Source: Bacteroidota bacterium (lineage in GTDB: Bacteria > Bacteroidota > Bacteroidia > J057 > JADKCL01). From it: a stretch of DNA of 64,000 nt. The notes below the pieces were generated by a model that was not told the origin of the DNA, did no database searches, and saw nothing but the letters and a program-made list of their open reading frames with translations. This document shows positions 17,086-26,337 of this stretch, one piece after another (the stretch's first letter is position 1; each line of letters opens with the position of its first letter). Location of the stretch: NCBI GenBank assembly GCA_016718825.1, contig JADKCL010000012.1, positions 1 through 64,000 of the forward strand, given 5' to 3'. The position numbers and the translations under genes are program-made.

Positions 17086-18108
17086 ATGGGTTTGTTTAAC
17101 TTTTTTACCTCGGAAATCGCCATCGACCTTGGCACCGCCAACACACTTATCATGCACAATGATGAGATCGTGGTCGATGAGCCGTCTATTGTGGCCCTTG
17201 ACCGGATGACAGGCAAAGTTCTGGCTATCGGCAAGGAGGCCCAACAAATGCATGAAAAGACGCACGAAAACATCAAAACGGTGCGTCCGTTGCGTGATGG
17301 TGTGATTGCTGACTTTACGGTCGCAGAACACATGATCCGCGGCATGATCAAAATGATTCATCCAGGCCGTCGCCTGATGCCGAGCAACCACAAGATGGTC
17401 ATCTGCATTCCGAGCGGCATTACCGAAGTCGAAAAACGCGCTGTGCGTGACTCGGCCGAGCACGCAGGTGCCAAGGAAGTCTATTTGATTCCAGAACCAA
17501 TGGCAGCTGCGATCGGTATCGGCATCAACGTCGAGGAGCCGGTCGGTCACATGATCGTCGACATCGGCGGTGGAACCACCGAGATCGCCGTGATTGCCCT
17601 TTCTGGAATCGTGAGCGACCAAAGCATCCGGATCGCAGGTGACGAATTCAACAGCGACATCTTGGATTATATGCGCCGTCAGCACAACCTGCTGATCGGG
17701 GAGCGCTCTGCCGAGCGTATCAAAATCGAAGTCGGAGCAGCTTTGCCCGAACTCGACAACCCGCCTGCGGACATCGAAATCCGCGGCAAAGACTTGATGA
17801 CCGGTATTCCAAAGACGATTTCCATCAGCTATCGCGAAATCGCCCATGCTTTGAACAAGAGCATCGCCAAAATCGAGGAAGCTATCCTGAAGGCGTTGGA
17901 ATTCACGCCTCCTGAACTTTCCGCGGACATTTATGACCGCGGTATCCACATCTCAGGTGGCGGTGCTTTGTTGCGTGGCTTGGACATTCGCCTCAGCGAA
18001 AAGACCAAACTTCCGATTCACATCGCCGACGATCCGCTTCGTGCCGTCGTGAAAGGTTCTGGAATTGCCCTCAAAAACACGGGTACCTTCAAGTTTTTGA
18101 TGACTTGA
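17086..18108 (+). CDS. mreB: Rod-shape-determining protein MreB
   Basis: MreB is the bacterial actin that forms membrane-bound filaments guiding lateral cell-wall synthesis. The phosphate-1 motif IDLGTANTLIM is near the N-terminus. The phosphate-2 motif VDIGGGTTEIAVIAL and the adenosine motif ISGGGALLRGLD follow in the right order. The length of 340 residues is standard. It heads the mreBCD-PBP2-rodA cluster and lies 22 bases after the purine fusion gene, so all may be read from one promoter upstream of 14886. A 120-base gap before mreC could hold an internal promoter, but I see no clear one. Confidence 0.97.
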   Translation: MGLFNFFTSEIAIDLGTANTLIMHNDEIVVDEPSIVALDRMTGKVLAIGKEAQQMHEKTHENIKTVRPLRDGVIADFTVAEHMIRGMIKMIHPGRRLMPSNHKMVICIPSGITEVEKRAVRDSAEHAGAKEVYLIPEPMAAAIGIGINVEEPVGHMIVDIGGGTTEIAVIALSGIVSDQSIRIAGDEFNSDILDYMRRQHNLLIGERSAERIKIEVGAALPELDNPPADIEIRGKDLMTGIPKTISISYREIAHALNKSIAKIEEAILKALEFTPPELSADIYDRGIHISGGGALLRGLDIRLSEKTKLPIHIADDPLRAVVKGSGIALKNTGTFKFLMT

Positions 18109-18228
18109 TTTGCAGGCATTTGCCAATTGAATTGCAGCACCTTTAGTCCCGCTTCCATATTCCGCTTGCACTTCATTGGCGATCACGTTTTTTTCTCGCA
18201 TCTCGATACGTTTTTGAGCAACTGATCT

Positions 18229-19146
18229 ATGTGGCGCATTTTCCGGTTTCTTGGCCGGTTTGGAAACTTCCTCTTGTTCCTGTTTCTGGAGCTTGTGGCA
18301 TTTATCATTATTGTCTCCACCAATCATAAGCAACGCACGATCTCTGAAGGGATGTTGCTCGAAATGTCGGGTTCCCTGGCAGAAAGAAAGTCCTCAATTT
18401 TCAGTTATTTCAACCTGAATACTGAAAATGAAAACCTCAAGGAGCACCTTGCCGCCTTGCAAAGTCAGGTCTTGGCTTTGCAAGATTCGCTCAACGTTGT
18501 ACTTCACCGCCGGCCGGATAGCCTGGACTATATGGTGGTTCCAGATTCAATTGCCAAAGACAGTTGTCTGTTGATGGAATTTACCGAATTGGAACTTCCT
18601 GACTCCCTGATCCCCGTCTCCAGGTACAAGTTTATCCCTGCAGTGGCCATCAATAATTCCGTAAATCTGAATTACAACTACATCACCATCAACAAGGGTC
18701 GCAATCAAGGCGTGGTGATGGACATGGGAGTGATTTCGCCGGATGGGATTGCAGGACAGGTGGTTAATGTCAGCGCCAACTATTCACTTGCCTTGAGCGT
18801 GCTCAACGACAAGTTCTTGACCGGGGCTAAATTGCTCCACAATTCCAACGTGGGTACTATTCGATGGTCGGGGACCAATCCTCGGTTTGCGACGCTGAAA
18901 TTCATTCCCCAAACCAGTCAGATTAACATCGGCGACACGGTTGTAACCTCTGGTTACAGTACGGTCTTTCCAAAGGACTACATGATTGGCCGGGTGAGCG
19001 AATTTAATATCCATACACAGGATGGCTTTTATGATATCACGGTAGAATTGGCGACCAATTTCCGCGGCCTGCACCACATTTTTCTGGTTCAGCACAGTCA
19101 TCAGGCCGAAATCGACTCCATTGAGCAAAACAAACCGGCACAATGA
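18229..19146 (+). CDS. mreC: Rod-shape-determining protein MreC
   Basis: MreC is the periplasmic scaffold linking MreB to PBP2 and RodA. A single transmembrane helix (about residues 8-30, LLFLFLELVAFIIIV) is followed by a coiled coil (about 64-92, ENENLKEHLAALQSQVLALQ). The beta-rich domain comes next, with NKGRNQGVVMDMGVISPDGIAGQV split by the usual strand pattern, then INIGDTVVTSGYSTVFPKD and IGRVSEF. The 305 residues fit the family. The last codons overlap mreD by four bases (ATGA), a sign of coupled translation. Confidence 0.95.
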   Translation: MWRIFRFLGRFGNFLLFLFLELVAFIIIVSTNHKQRTISEGMLLEMSGSLAERKSSIFSYFNLNTENENLKEHLAALQSQVLALQDSLNVVLHRRPDSLDYMVVPDSIAKDSCLLMEFTELELPDSLIPVSRYKFIPAVAINNSVNLNYNYITINKGRNQGVVMDMGVISPDGIAGQVVNVSANYSLALSVLNDKFLTGAKLLHNSNVGTIRWSGTNPRFATLKFIPQTSQINIGDTVVTSGYSTVFPKDYMIGRVSEFNIHTQDGFYDITVELATNFRGLHHIFLVQHSHQAEIDSIEQNKPAQ

Positions 19147-19661
19147 ATCTCTACCTACGGCATACCGCAATTTTTGTATTGTATTTGCTGGCGCAAGTAT
19201 TGGTCTTGCGTCACTTGACGCTGTTTGAAACAGCGTCTGCCCACATATTTCTGGTTTCCCTTCTGATCCTGCCGGTGACGACGCCATTTCCAATCTTGCT
19301 TTTGATGGGATTCTTTGCAGGTATGCTGGTGGACCTGCTGTCCTTTGGACCGTTTACCGGGATTTCTTCTTTTTCGGCGGTGTTGATGTTGAGCCTGCGA
19401 AATGCCTGGGTATTCTTGATCACCAACAAATCCAGCTTCAGGGGAAGCGAGGAAACCATGATCAGGGTGCAGCCGATTGGCTGGCTTTTGCAGTATATGG
19501 TGCCTATGGTCTTGCTTTATGAGTTGAGCTATCATTTGTTGGAGGCCTTCGGTTTCGATGATTTCGGCATCACAATGCTACGTTTCATCACCAGCAGCTT
19601 GTATACTTTGTTGTTGTGCATCATTTTTACTTACTGGATTCACCAAGACTATAAGCGTTGA
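19143..19661 (+). CDS. mreD: Rod-shape-determining protein MreD
   Basis: This 172-residue polytopic membrane protein has about five hydrophobic segments (for example FVLYLLAQVLVL, LFLVSLLILP-like, LLLMGFFAGMLVDLLS). The segment FFAGMLVDLLSFGPFTGISSFS is the most MreD-like stretch. MreD sequences are poorly conserved, so the assignment leans on position between mreC and PBP2 with overlapping stop/start codons on both sides. It takes part in the elongasome in the inner membrane. Confidence 0.85.
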   Translation: MNLYLRHTAIFVLYLLAQVLVLRHLTLFETASAHIFLVSLLILPVTTPFPILLLMGFFAGMLVDLLSFGPFTGISSFSAVLMLSLRNAWVFLITNKSSFRGSEETMIRVQPIGWLLQYMVPMVLLYELSYHLLEAFGFDDFGITMLRFITSSLYTLLLCIIFTYWIHQDYKR

Positions 19662-21559
19662 ACAATAATAGCAACAGGGGAACTCAAATTCTGATAGGCT
19701 TTGCCTTCATCCTGCTCCTATTTGTGGTGCGCTTGCTGTTTTTGCAGGTGATTTATGAAAAATACTCCATTCAGGCTCAGGCAGTTGATATGGAGAAGGT
19801 GGATTTATATCCTTCACGTGGCATTATTTATGACCGTAAGGACCGCCTTTACGTCAAGAATACCCCAATTTTTGATGTGATGTTCATGCCAAGCCAAATC
19901 ACGATTCCGGACACCAATATCCTTGTCGAGCATCTTGGACTTACCCGGGAAAAGATTCGGGCAGCCTTAAAGCAGTACACGAAAATCGATCGGTATCATT
20001 GGCAGCCCTTGGTCACCAAGCTTGATCAGGAACGCTTTGGCAGGTTTAGCGAGCAGATGTATAAGTTTGAGGGAATCAAAGTGGTAACCCGGCCAATCCG
20101 GGAGTACAACTATCCGGCTGGCGCGCACTTTTTGGGCTACCTCTCCAAGATTGATTCAGGGGACATCAAACGGCAGATCAAGGAAGACGATGTCAAAGAC
20201 TATCCATATAGCGGCGAGGATTTGATCGGCAAACTCGGCATCGAATATCAATATGAAAAGACCCTTCGCGGGAAAAAAGGCTCCAAACTGGTATTGGTGG
20301 ATCACCTCCACCGCCAAATGGAGTCCTATGACGACGGGAAATACGATGAAAACCCGGTTTCGGGATCCGATATCAAACTAGGTGTCGATGCAGACCTGCA
20401 GATGCTGGGGGAGAAGTTGATGCAAGGAAAACGTGGAAGTATCGTCGCCATCGAGCCTAGTACGGGCGAAATCCTCGCCTTCGTTTCAGCTCCGAGCTAT
20501 GACCCGTCTGAGTTGACCGGCAGCAACTTGGGAAACAACTACATGCGCCTGTTTGCAGACCCCGAGTTACCGCTGATCAACCGTCCGCTAAGCGCACAGT
20601 ACCCTCCTGGATCGATCTTCAAGATGGTGCAAGCGCTTGCTGCCTTGGCGGAAGGGGTCATCGATGAAAACACCCACTACGGTTGCGGCGGATCGTGGTT
20701 CAGGAACAAAGGGAAACCTGCTTGCCATGGTGCCCACGGTTCGGTAGATCTGTCTTACGGGATCAAACAAAGCTGCAACAGCTACTTTGCCGAAGTTTAT
20801 TATTCCTATCTTAATCACTCAAAGTTCAAGGACATTCACGAATCGTACCAAAGCTGGTACGACCGGATGATCACATTCGGAATTGGCCACAAGCTCGGCG
20901 TGGACATTCCGGATGAAAAACCAGGCAACCTTCCCCGCAAGGAGACTTATGACAAGACTTATGGTAAAAAAGGTTGGGGCGCATTGACCATCTACTCCAA
21001 CTCGATTGGCCAAGGCGAAATATTGATGACACCGTTGCAAATGGCCAATATCGCAGTGTTGATCGCCAACCGTGGCTGGTACTATCCACCGCACTTTGTC
21101 GTTGCAGAAAAGGCATCCGGCACCCCATGGAAACCCAAGGAATACCCAAAAATCGACCCGCAAGGCAATCCGTTTCAGTATGAGGTGGTGGTAGATGCGA
21201 TGGAACAGGTCGTGCTCGCAGGCACCGGCACCCGTGCACGCATTGACAGCATCACAGTTTGCGGCAAAACTGGCACGGTGGAAAACAAAGCCGGCGAAGA
21301 CCACTCCGTTTTTATGGCATTCGCCCCCAAAGACAAACCGAAGATTGCAATTGCAGCTATCGTGGAAAACGCAGGTTTTGGCGGTACTTGGTCTGCGCCG
21401 ATTTGCGCCTTTATGATGGAGCAATACCTGAAAGGCAAAATCAAGGATCCTGCAAAAATGCAGCCATTGATCGATGCCCGGTTTAGCCCCGTCAGACGAG
21501 AAAACCAGCCCGAAGCGGTAAAACCAGACCCCAACCAAATCATGAACGATGGCAACTGA
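19658..21559 (+). CDS. mrdA: Penicillin-binding protein 2 (elongasome transpeptidase)
   Basis: PBP2 is the class B transpeptidase that cross-links peptidoglycan during elongation. An N-terminal membrane anchor (ILIGFAFILLLFVVRLLFL) leads into the dimerisation domain starting VDLYPSRGIIYDR. The transpeptidase domain shows all three motifs: SxxK as PPGSIFK (Ser319, Lys322), SxN as SCN (372-374) and KTG (537-539). The 633 residues match the family. The start is a TTG whose bases overlap the mreD stop (TTGA), since no ATG lies upstream of the anchor. Its 3' end overlaps rodA by 11 bases, consistent with stoichiometric production of the PBP2-RodA pair. Confidence 0.95.
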   Translation: MNNNSNRGTQILIGFAFILLLFVVRLLFLQVIYEKYSIQAQAVDMEKVDLYPSRGIIYDRKDRLYVKNTPIFDVMFMPSQITIPDTNILVEHLGLTREKIRAALKQYTKIDRYHWQPLVTKLDQERFGRFSEQMYKFEGIKVVTRPIREYNYPAGAHFLGYLSKIDSGDIKRQIKEDDVKDYPYSGEDLIGKLGIEYQYEKTLRGKKGSKLVLVDHLHRQMESYDDGKYDENPVSGSDIKLGVDADLQMLGEKLMQGKRGSIVAIEPSTGEILAFVSAPSYDPSELTGSNLGNNYMRLFADPELPLINRPLSAQYPPGSIFKMVQALAALAEGVIDENTHYGCGGSWFRNKGKPACHGAHGSVDLSYGIKQSCNSYFAEVYYSYLNHSKFKDIHESYQSWYDRMITFGIGHKLGVDIPDEKPGNLPRKETYDKTYGKKGWGALTIYSNSIGQGEILMTPLQMANIAVLIANRGWYYPPHFVVAEKASGTPWKPKEYPKIDPQGNPFQYEVVVDAMEQVVLAGTGTRARIDSITVCGKTGTVENKAGEDHSVFMAFAPKDKPKIAIAAIVENAGFGGTWSAPICAFMMEQYLKGKIKDPAKMQPLIDARFSPVRRENQPEAVKPDPNQIMNDGN

Positions 21560-22928
21560 GTACTCCATTCGAGAATCGAAGGTCGATTGGATTACCATCG
21601 GTCTTTACCTCATCATCGTCGTGCTGGGTTGGTTAAATCTTTATTCCACCTCTAGCAGCATTGATCCCTCCTACATCAACTTCAACAGCTACCACGGCAA
21701 GGAAGCTGTCTTTTTGATTGCATCCTTTGGATTGGGGATTTTTGTACTGTTCATGGACACCAAATTCGTCGAGTTTGTGTCGTTCATCTACTACGGATTG
21801 TGCATGGTTGCCCTTGTGGCGGTACTTTTTGTGTCCAAGGTCAGTGGTGCGGCGAGTTGGTTTGAAATCGGAGGGGTCAAGATCCAACCGACGGAATTTG
21901 CCAAAGTTGCGACACTCATGGCATTGGCCAAATTCATGTCGCGGTACAATTTCAGCCTCAAAAACCGGCAGGACCTTTTGACGGTGCTTGGGATCGTTTT
22001 CTTGCCAATGGTGCTCGTTTTGGCGCAGAATGACGCTGGATCAGCACTTGTCTTTTGCAGCTTGATCCTGGTTTTTTACCGTGAGGGCCTGCATCCGCTG
22101 ATTTTGCTCGGATTGTTGCTGCTGGTTATGGTTGGGTTTATTTCCTTGGTTTTCAGTGCCGAAAAGTGGTTGCCGCTCTACCTCGGTGTTCCGCTCGTCC
22201 TTTTGGCTGGTGCTTCTTACTGGTACATCTTCCGCCGACGGTTCATCACATGGCATATTGTCGGCTTGCTATTTATGGTGAGCATCCCCTTTACTGCCAC
22301 CAAGGTGGTCAAGGATTATCAAAGTGCCCGCTTCAGGGTTTTGGTTGCAAGCAATGCCGATATCAAAAAGGACGATGCACTGAAAAAGGTGCATTACAAT
22401 TACATTCAAGCCCTTGTCGCGGTCGGCTCAGGAAAAGTCTGGGGAAAAGGATTTGGCAAAAGCACCCATACCCGTGCCAACTTCGTACCTGAGGAACATA
22501 CCGACTACATTCACTGCGTATTTGGCGAAGAACATGGCTTTGTCGGCAGCACGGTCTTGCTGCTCCTGTTCTTCTTGCTTGTCGTGCGCGTGATCTACGT
22601 CGCCGAAAACTCAAAAACAGTCTATGCGCGCGTTTTTGGATACGGAGCGGCCTCGATTCTCATCGTGCACGTGGTCGTTAATATTGGGATGAGCATCGGC
22701 GTGGTCCCGACGATTGGCATTCCCTTACCATTCTTCAGCTATGGCGGGTCTTCCGTGATCGCATTCAGCTTGATGCTGTTCATCATGATGAATCACTACA
22801 GCTACCGCACAAACATCTTGTCAAGCGGATCAAGCTTCAGCGGCGGTGGCAATACACGCGGAGGTTTTACGCCACCTGTGCGCACACCCGCATCGAGTGC
22901 GCCAAAGGACTCAAACTTCAAACATTAA
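21549..22928 (+). CDS. rodA: RodA, SEDS-family peptidoglycan glycosyltransferase
   Basis: RodA polymerises glycan strands from lipid II together with PBP2. About ten membrane helices are visible. The SEDS signatures are SGAASWFEIGGVKIQPTEF (helix 2-3 region), LAQNDAGSALVF, PEEHTDYIHCVFGEEHGF and the C-terminal PTIGIPLPFFSYGGSSVIAF. The length of 459 residues includes a Ser/Gly-rich cytoplasmic tail. It overlaps PBP2 at the 5' end. At the 3' end its stop codon overlaps that of the convergent gene by three bases, with no hairpin between them. Confidence 0.95.
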   Translation: MATEYSIRESKVDWITIGLYLIIVVLGWLNLYSTSSSIDPSYINFNSYHGKEAVFLIASFGLGIFVLFMDTKFVEFVSFIYYGLCMVALVAVLFVSKVSGAASWFEIGGVKIQPTEFAKVATLMALAKFMSRYNFSLKNRQDLLTVLGIVFLPMVLVLAQNDAGSALVFCSLILVFYREGLHPLILLGLLLLVMVGFISLVFSAEKWLPLYLGVPLVLLAGASYWYIFRRRFITWHIVGLLFMVSIPFTATKVVKDYQSARFRVLVASNADIKKDDALKKVHYNYIQALVAVGSGKVWGKGFGKSTHTRANFVPEEHTDYIHCVFGEEHGFVGSTVLLLLFFLLVVRVIYVAENSKTVYARVFGYGAASILIVHVVVNIGMSIGVVPTIGIPLPFFSYGGSSVIAFSLMLFIMMNHYSYRTNILSSGSSFSGGGNTRGGFTPPVRTPASSAPKDSNFKH

Positions 22929-24442
22929 GATTGGAATCTGGCGCGAACCATGGCTTCAAATTCCTTTGAAACCTTGTCGTTGCGGTTCACATTGGGGTCG
23001 TTGAAGACGTACTTCTCAAGCACTTCATTGGTTTCTTCCAGTGACTCGGTCTTGTTGATCTTGTCCAACACAACCTTAAACTTCACGCTGCTCCCTCCAA
23101 ATACCTTCTGCACGTATTGGAACTGTTTGTGTACAGGGATGTGCTCAGCTTTGATTGATTTGCCACTGTCTTCGTCTCCGCCGACCGGGCTTGCCTGCTG
23201 ACGGAATTTATCGACCAGCGTCCTTGGTTCCTTGCTGCCAAATTCGTCGTTGCGCTCACTGCTCCCCAACAGGCTCTTGGGAGTGACAGGCTGCTCATTC
23301 ACAGGCGGTTGCTCCACTTCCGGCTGACGAACTTCCTCCCTTGGCGGCTCATTGGTGCGCACGCGCACCTCAATTTTGGGGCTTTGAACGCCTTCCTTCT
23401 TCTCCTGACCGCGCTCCACAAGGCTTGGCTGCTTTCCTTCGCGGTTGGCAAATGCCTCATTGATGGATCTGGGCTTCTCTTCCACTTTGGGTTCCTCACG
23501 TGGTGTGCTCACCAACGGTTTGCGCACCTCAACCTCCTCTTGAACCCAAGGCGGCAGATTGCTCGGCCTCGATTCCTTTTCTTCCACTTCCGGCTTGGGC
23601 GTTTCAACCCACGGTGGTGTGGTAGGCTTGGATTCGCGCTGCGACGGTACCACCGGCTCTTCCCTTTTCTCCTCAGGGCGCTGGATGTTCTCCGGGCGAA
23701 TACGAATCACCGGCTTCTTCCGCTCTTCTGCCTCAGGCTCGACAACTGCGGTATGGGTCGAATCCTCGACCACCGCGGTATTTTCCGGCTCTTGATAGCG
23801 ACCAACCACCTCGTCAATTTCCTTACCCGTGAGATTGACAAAAAGCTCCCGCTGATATTCGCTGATGCTGCGGGATTCTTTTCCCTCCCAAAGCTCGATG
23901 ACCCGGTCAAATTTTTCAAAAAAGACCTGACGCTCGACTTGGTTGAGGTTGTTCTTTTCGTGGTACTTCAGAATCGACTGAATCACGAAGTCAAAGCTGC
24001 TGAAATAAGGGGCATGTTTGCGGAAAACATCAATCCCGATTGCATCCGTATTCAGAAAAAAGAAGCGACCGATCGCATCCTCGGCATTGAGGATCAATTT
24101 GATGCTATTGTACACCGCTTGGCGCACCAAAGGCTCAAAATCGGCTTGTTTCACCAGGATATGCCCCGAAAGCAAATTCAAAAAGCGGCGCAAACCATCT
24201 TTGACCTCATTTGCCGAATAGTCAAAATAGGGATGCACCATCTGAGAAATCTGGGCATTCCAATCTTGATATATGCGGAACAAGATGAATTGATTTACCT
24301 GCGAATGGTGGCAAAATTCAGTAATGCCGGCACCATCAATGGCGCCGTTCTCAAATCGGTCTTGGGCAGATTGAAGCAACTTGGCGGTGATGTCATCGAC
24401 CAACTGGTTGAGTTTCTGATCTGCGAGGATTATCTTCTTCAT
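22925..24442 (-). CDS. Conserved-looking protein with Pro/Glu-rich disordered middle, unknown function
   Basis: The protein has 505 residues from the ATG at 24442 (MKKIILADQKLNQLVDDI). A start further upstream would add an unlikely hydrophobic extension inside the divergent promoter region. Residues of about 1-215 look globular and helical (FILFRIYQDWNAQISQMVHP, DFVIQSILKYHEKNN). Residues of about 220-420 are low complexity, rich in Pro, Glu, Arg and Val, with repeated KPxVE and REEP patterns, and are surely disordered. Residues of about 430-505 form a second small ordered block (YVQKVFGGSSVKFKVVLDKI). There is no signal peptide. I do not recognise the family. It is convergent with rodA and divergent from tdk. 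Confidence 0.75.
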   Translation of the reverse strand: MKKIILADQKLNQLVDDITAKLLQSAQDRFENGAIDGAGITEFCHHSQVNQFILFRIYQDWNAQISQMVHPYFDYSANEVKDGLRRFLNLLSGHILVKQADFEPLVRQAVYNSIKLILNAEDAIGRFFFLNTDAIGIDVFRKHAPYFSSFDFVIQSILKYHEKNNLNQVERQVFFEKFDRVIELWEGKESRSISEYQRELFVNLTGKEIDEVVGRYQEPENTAVVEDSTHTAVVEPEAEERKKPVIRIRPENIQRPEEKREEPVVPSQRESKPTTPPWVETPKPEVEEKESRPSNLPPWVQEEVEVRKPLVSTPREEPKVEEKPRSINEAFANREGKQPSLVERGQEKKEGVQSPKIEVRVRTNEPPREEVRQPEVEQPPVNEQPVTPKSLLGSSERNDEFGSKEPRTLVDKFRQQASPVGGDEDSGKSIKAEHIPVHKQFQYVQKVFGGSSVKFKVVLDKINKTESLEETNEVLEKYVFNDPNVNRNDKVSKEFEAMVRARFQS

Positions 24443-24696
24443 TCTAGGGGTAAGCCAATCAAAATATGGCTGCAAAAATAAACAAACTCTACTTGATTCA
24501 AGGCAAAATACAGGGCCGGATATACCCCAAAATCGGAGCGACTGTCCAAATAATGCGCCAAAACAACGAAATTCGGCTTGGTCAGAACCCAACGGCTTCG
24601 AAACCGTCAAAGAAGTTATCCACCTTCATATTGATAACCCGATCCAAAGCGGCACCGGGAGTTTTCTAATTTCGCAGCTTATCAAAGGCACTGTAG

Positions 24697-25275
24697 ATGT
24701 TTATTGAGCCGCATTATGCCAACCCGGCAACAGGATCGATCGAAGTAGTCGTCGGAAGCATGTTTTCCGGCAAGACCGAGGAATTGATCCGTAGGATGCG
24801 TCGTGCCCAGATTGCCAACCAGAAGGTTGCCATTTTCAAGCCTTCGTTTGACACGCGGTACAGCGAATCCGACGTTGTTTCCCATGGCGGAAATTCAATC
24901 CCTTCCATTGCCGTCACCAATTCGCAGCAAATTTTGTTGCTGGTGCAGGATGTGAAAGTGGTTGGCATCGACGAAGCCCAATTTTTTGATGCCGGCATCG
25001 TCGATGTTGCGCGACAACTCGCAAGCCAAAACATCCGCGTGATCGCCGCCGGACTCGACATGGACTATACCGGAAAACCATTCGGCCCGATTCCAGCCCT
25101 CATGGCCAATGCCGAATTTGTCACCAAGGTCCATGCCATTTGCCAAAAATGCGGATCACTTGCCAATTACTCCTTTCGCAAAGTTCCCGCCGCGTCGCAG
25201 CTTCTCCTCGGCGAAAAAGACAGCTATGAGCCCAGGTGCAGGCACTGCTTCTTTGAGGACTTCAAGGGGAATTGA
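24697..25275 (+). CDS. tdk: Thymidine kinase
   Basis: Type II thymidine kinase phosphorylates thymidine to dTMP in nucleotide salvage. The P-loop GSMFSGKT is at residues 20-27, the IDEAQFF motif (Walker B-like) in the middle, and the lasso with GLDMDYTGKPFGPIP after it. Zinc-binding cysteines occur as CQKCG and CRHC near the C-terminus. The length of 192 residues is standard. The stop codon is embedded in the AATTGAG tandem repeat that follows. Confidence 0.96.
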   Translation: MFIEPHYANPATGSIEVVVGSMFSGKTEELIRRMRRAQIANQKVAIFKPSFDTRYSESDVVSHGGNSIPSIAVTNSQQILLLVQDVKVVGIDEAQFFDAGIVDVARQLASQNIRVIAAGLDMDYTGKPFGPIPALMANAEFVTKVHAICQKCGSLANYSFRKVPAASQLLLGEKDSYEPRCRHCFFEDFKGN

Positions 25276-25294
25276 GAATTGAGAATTGAGAATG
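25270..25294. repeat. AATTGAG tandem heptamers at the tdk 3' end
   Basis: Three exact copies of AATTGAG (25270-25290) plus a partial fourth overlap the tdk stop codon. A further AATTGAGAATG piece recurs at 25434-25444. They resemble the AG-rich units at 68-109 in style, though not in sequence. Confidence 0.7.
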
Positions 25295-25578
25295 CGAAGC
25301 AACTCAGGAGCAACTGCGAAGCACATCACGAAGGCCTTTGAAAACAGACAAAACTGAGTACATCGCGAACTCCTTTGAATGTTTGAACACGTGAGCAATC
25401 ACGTCAGTAAACCCGCAGGGTTCAGCGCAGCTAATTGAGAATGAAAAGCGCATCGCCTGCAGGATCCTATCATGGCGCTATAAGGGATTTTGGCTTTTCG
25501 ATTCTGGCGAGGGATTTATAGGGATTCCCCAGCAAACACGGACCAGCGCATCCTTTGGTTGCGGACGATTCCGCAAAT
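25276..25578. other. Intergenic region between tdk and a convergent outer-membrane protein gene
   Basis: This 303-base stretch has no convincing coding frame. It holds the tail of the heptamer repeats, a partial repeat copy (25434-25444) and two short inverted repeats: CACGTGAGCAATCACGT and AACCCGCAGGGTT. No clear U-tract hairpin is present, and I see nothing else in it. Confidence 0.5.
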
Positions 25579-26334
25579 TCAACTGCCAAAAAACAGGCCC
25601 ACCTTCAATCCGGCATTGGTTTGGCGGCCAAGAATGAACAGCGGGTCATTGAGGTACTCGATCGGGCGAATGGCGCGGTTCAGTGGGCCATAGTCGTTTT
25701 GATAAAGTCCAAACTGAAAATAGGGCCGAATGAAAATCCCGGGACCGACGCCGTCTTGAAAGGCAATCATCGTATGCAAGAAACTTGTCGTCCCCAGATT
25801 CAATTCGTTGACAAACCTTCCAAAAATCTGGCTTGGAAGCGACTCAGAAGGCCCGCGCTTGCCTGAAATCCTGACGTTGCCAAAGTCGATGGATTGCCCG
25901 ATGGCCATCCTGAACCTTGGTTTGCGAATGAAAAACACACCCACACCCAAATCCATCGTACTCGCATTGTAACGAATGATGATTTCCTGGGACGGTTCCG
26001 GAGCATTTCCCGACAAAGGCCCCTTTGCCTTGGTCGTTGCCAAACGCATCGTGTAATGAAAATCGATCAGGACTCCGGCGAAATCCGCCCCCATGTGGGC
26101 GGTGATTCCAGCAGGCATGCGAATGTTATGCATTGGCTTTGATGCCGTCCAGAAATTCTCCTCATTAAAAGCCTGAAGCACGTAATTGAGACTGTCGAGC
26201 CGTGCAAAACTTTGGTTGTAGCCGATGCCAATGTGTACCCGGTTTTGGGCGTAGCTGTGGCAGGTGAGCAAAAGGCAGCCCATCCAAAACATCATCCCAA
26301 CCCTATAAAACCGATTCCGCCGAGACACATTCAT
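25579..26334 (-). CDS. Putative outer-membrane beta-barrel protein
   Basis: This 251-residue protein has a signal peptide (about 1-30, MGCLLLTCHSYAQ). It then shows alternating amphipathic strands ending in aromatic or hydrophobic positions, for example VHIGIGYNQSF, GVLIDFHYTMRLA, DLGVGVFFIR and IRPYFQFGLYQNDYG, with a final strand NAGLKVGLFFGS. The pattern fits an 8- to 12-strand barrel. It resembles the 244-residue protein at 28036-28770 in size, order of motifs (LGVGVFF versus SLGAGYAA, FLxxxxxQGS-like loops) and C-terminal strand, so the two are probably distant paralogues. Function is unknown. Its start is three bases after the stop of the decarboxylase gene, indicating co-transcription. 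Confidence 0.65.
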   Translation of the reverse strand: MNVSRRNRFYRVGMMFWMGCLLLTCHSYAQNRVHIGIGYNQSFARLDSLNYVLQAFNEENFWTASKPMHNIRMPAGITAHMGADFAGVLIDFHYTMRLATTKAKGPLSGNAPEPSQEIIIRYNASTMDLGVGVFFIRKPRFRMAIGQSIDFGNVRISGKRGPSESLPSQIFGRFVNELNLGTTSFLHTMIAFQDGVGPGIFIRPYFQFGLYQNDYGPLNRAIRPIEYLNDPLFILGRQTNAGLKVGLFFGS

Positions 26335-26337
26335 CGA

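Noticed and set aside
23309..24481. Plus-strand open frame within the Pro/Glu-rich gene
   Set aside because: It mirrors the biased low-complexity codons of the minus-strand gene and has no sensible domain pattern.
25276..25578. A small gene or ncRNA in the tdk downstream gap
   Set aside because: No frame has convincing codon use or a start with leader, and the short inverted repeats are too small to support an RNA gene.
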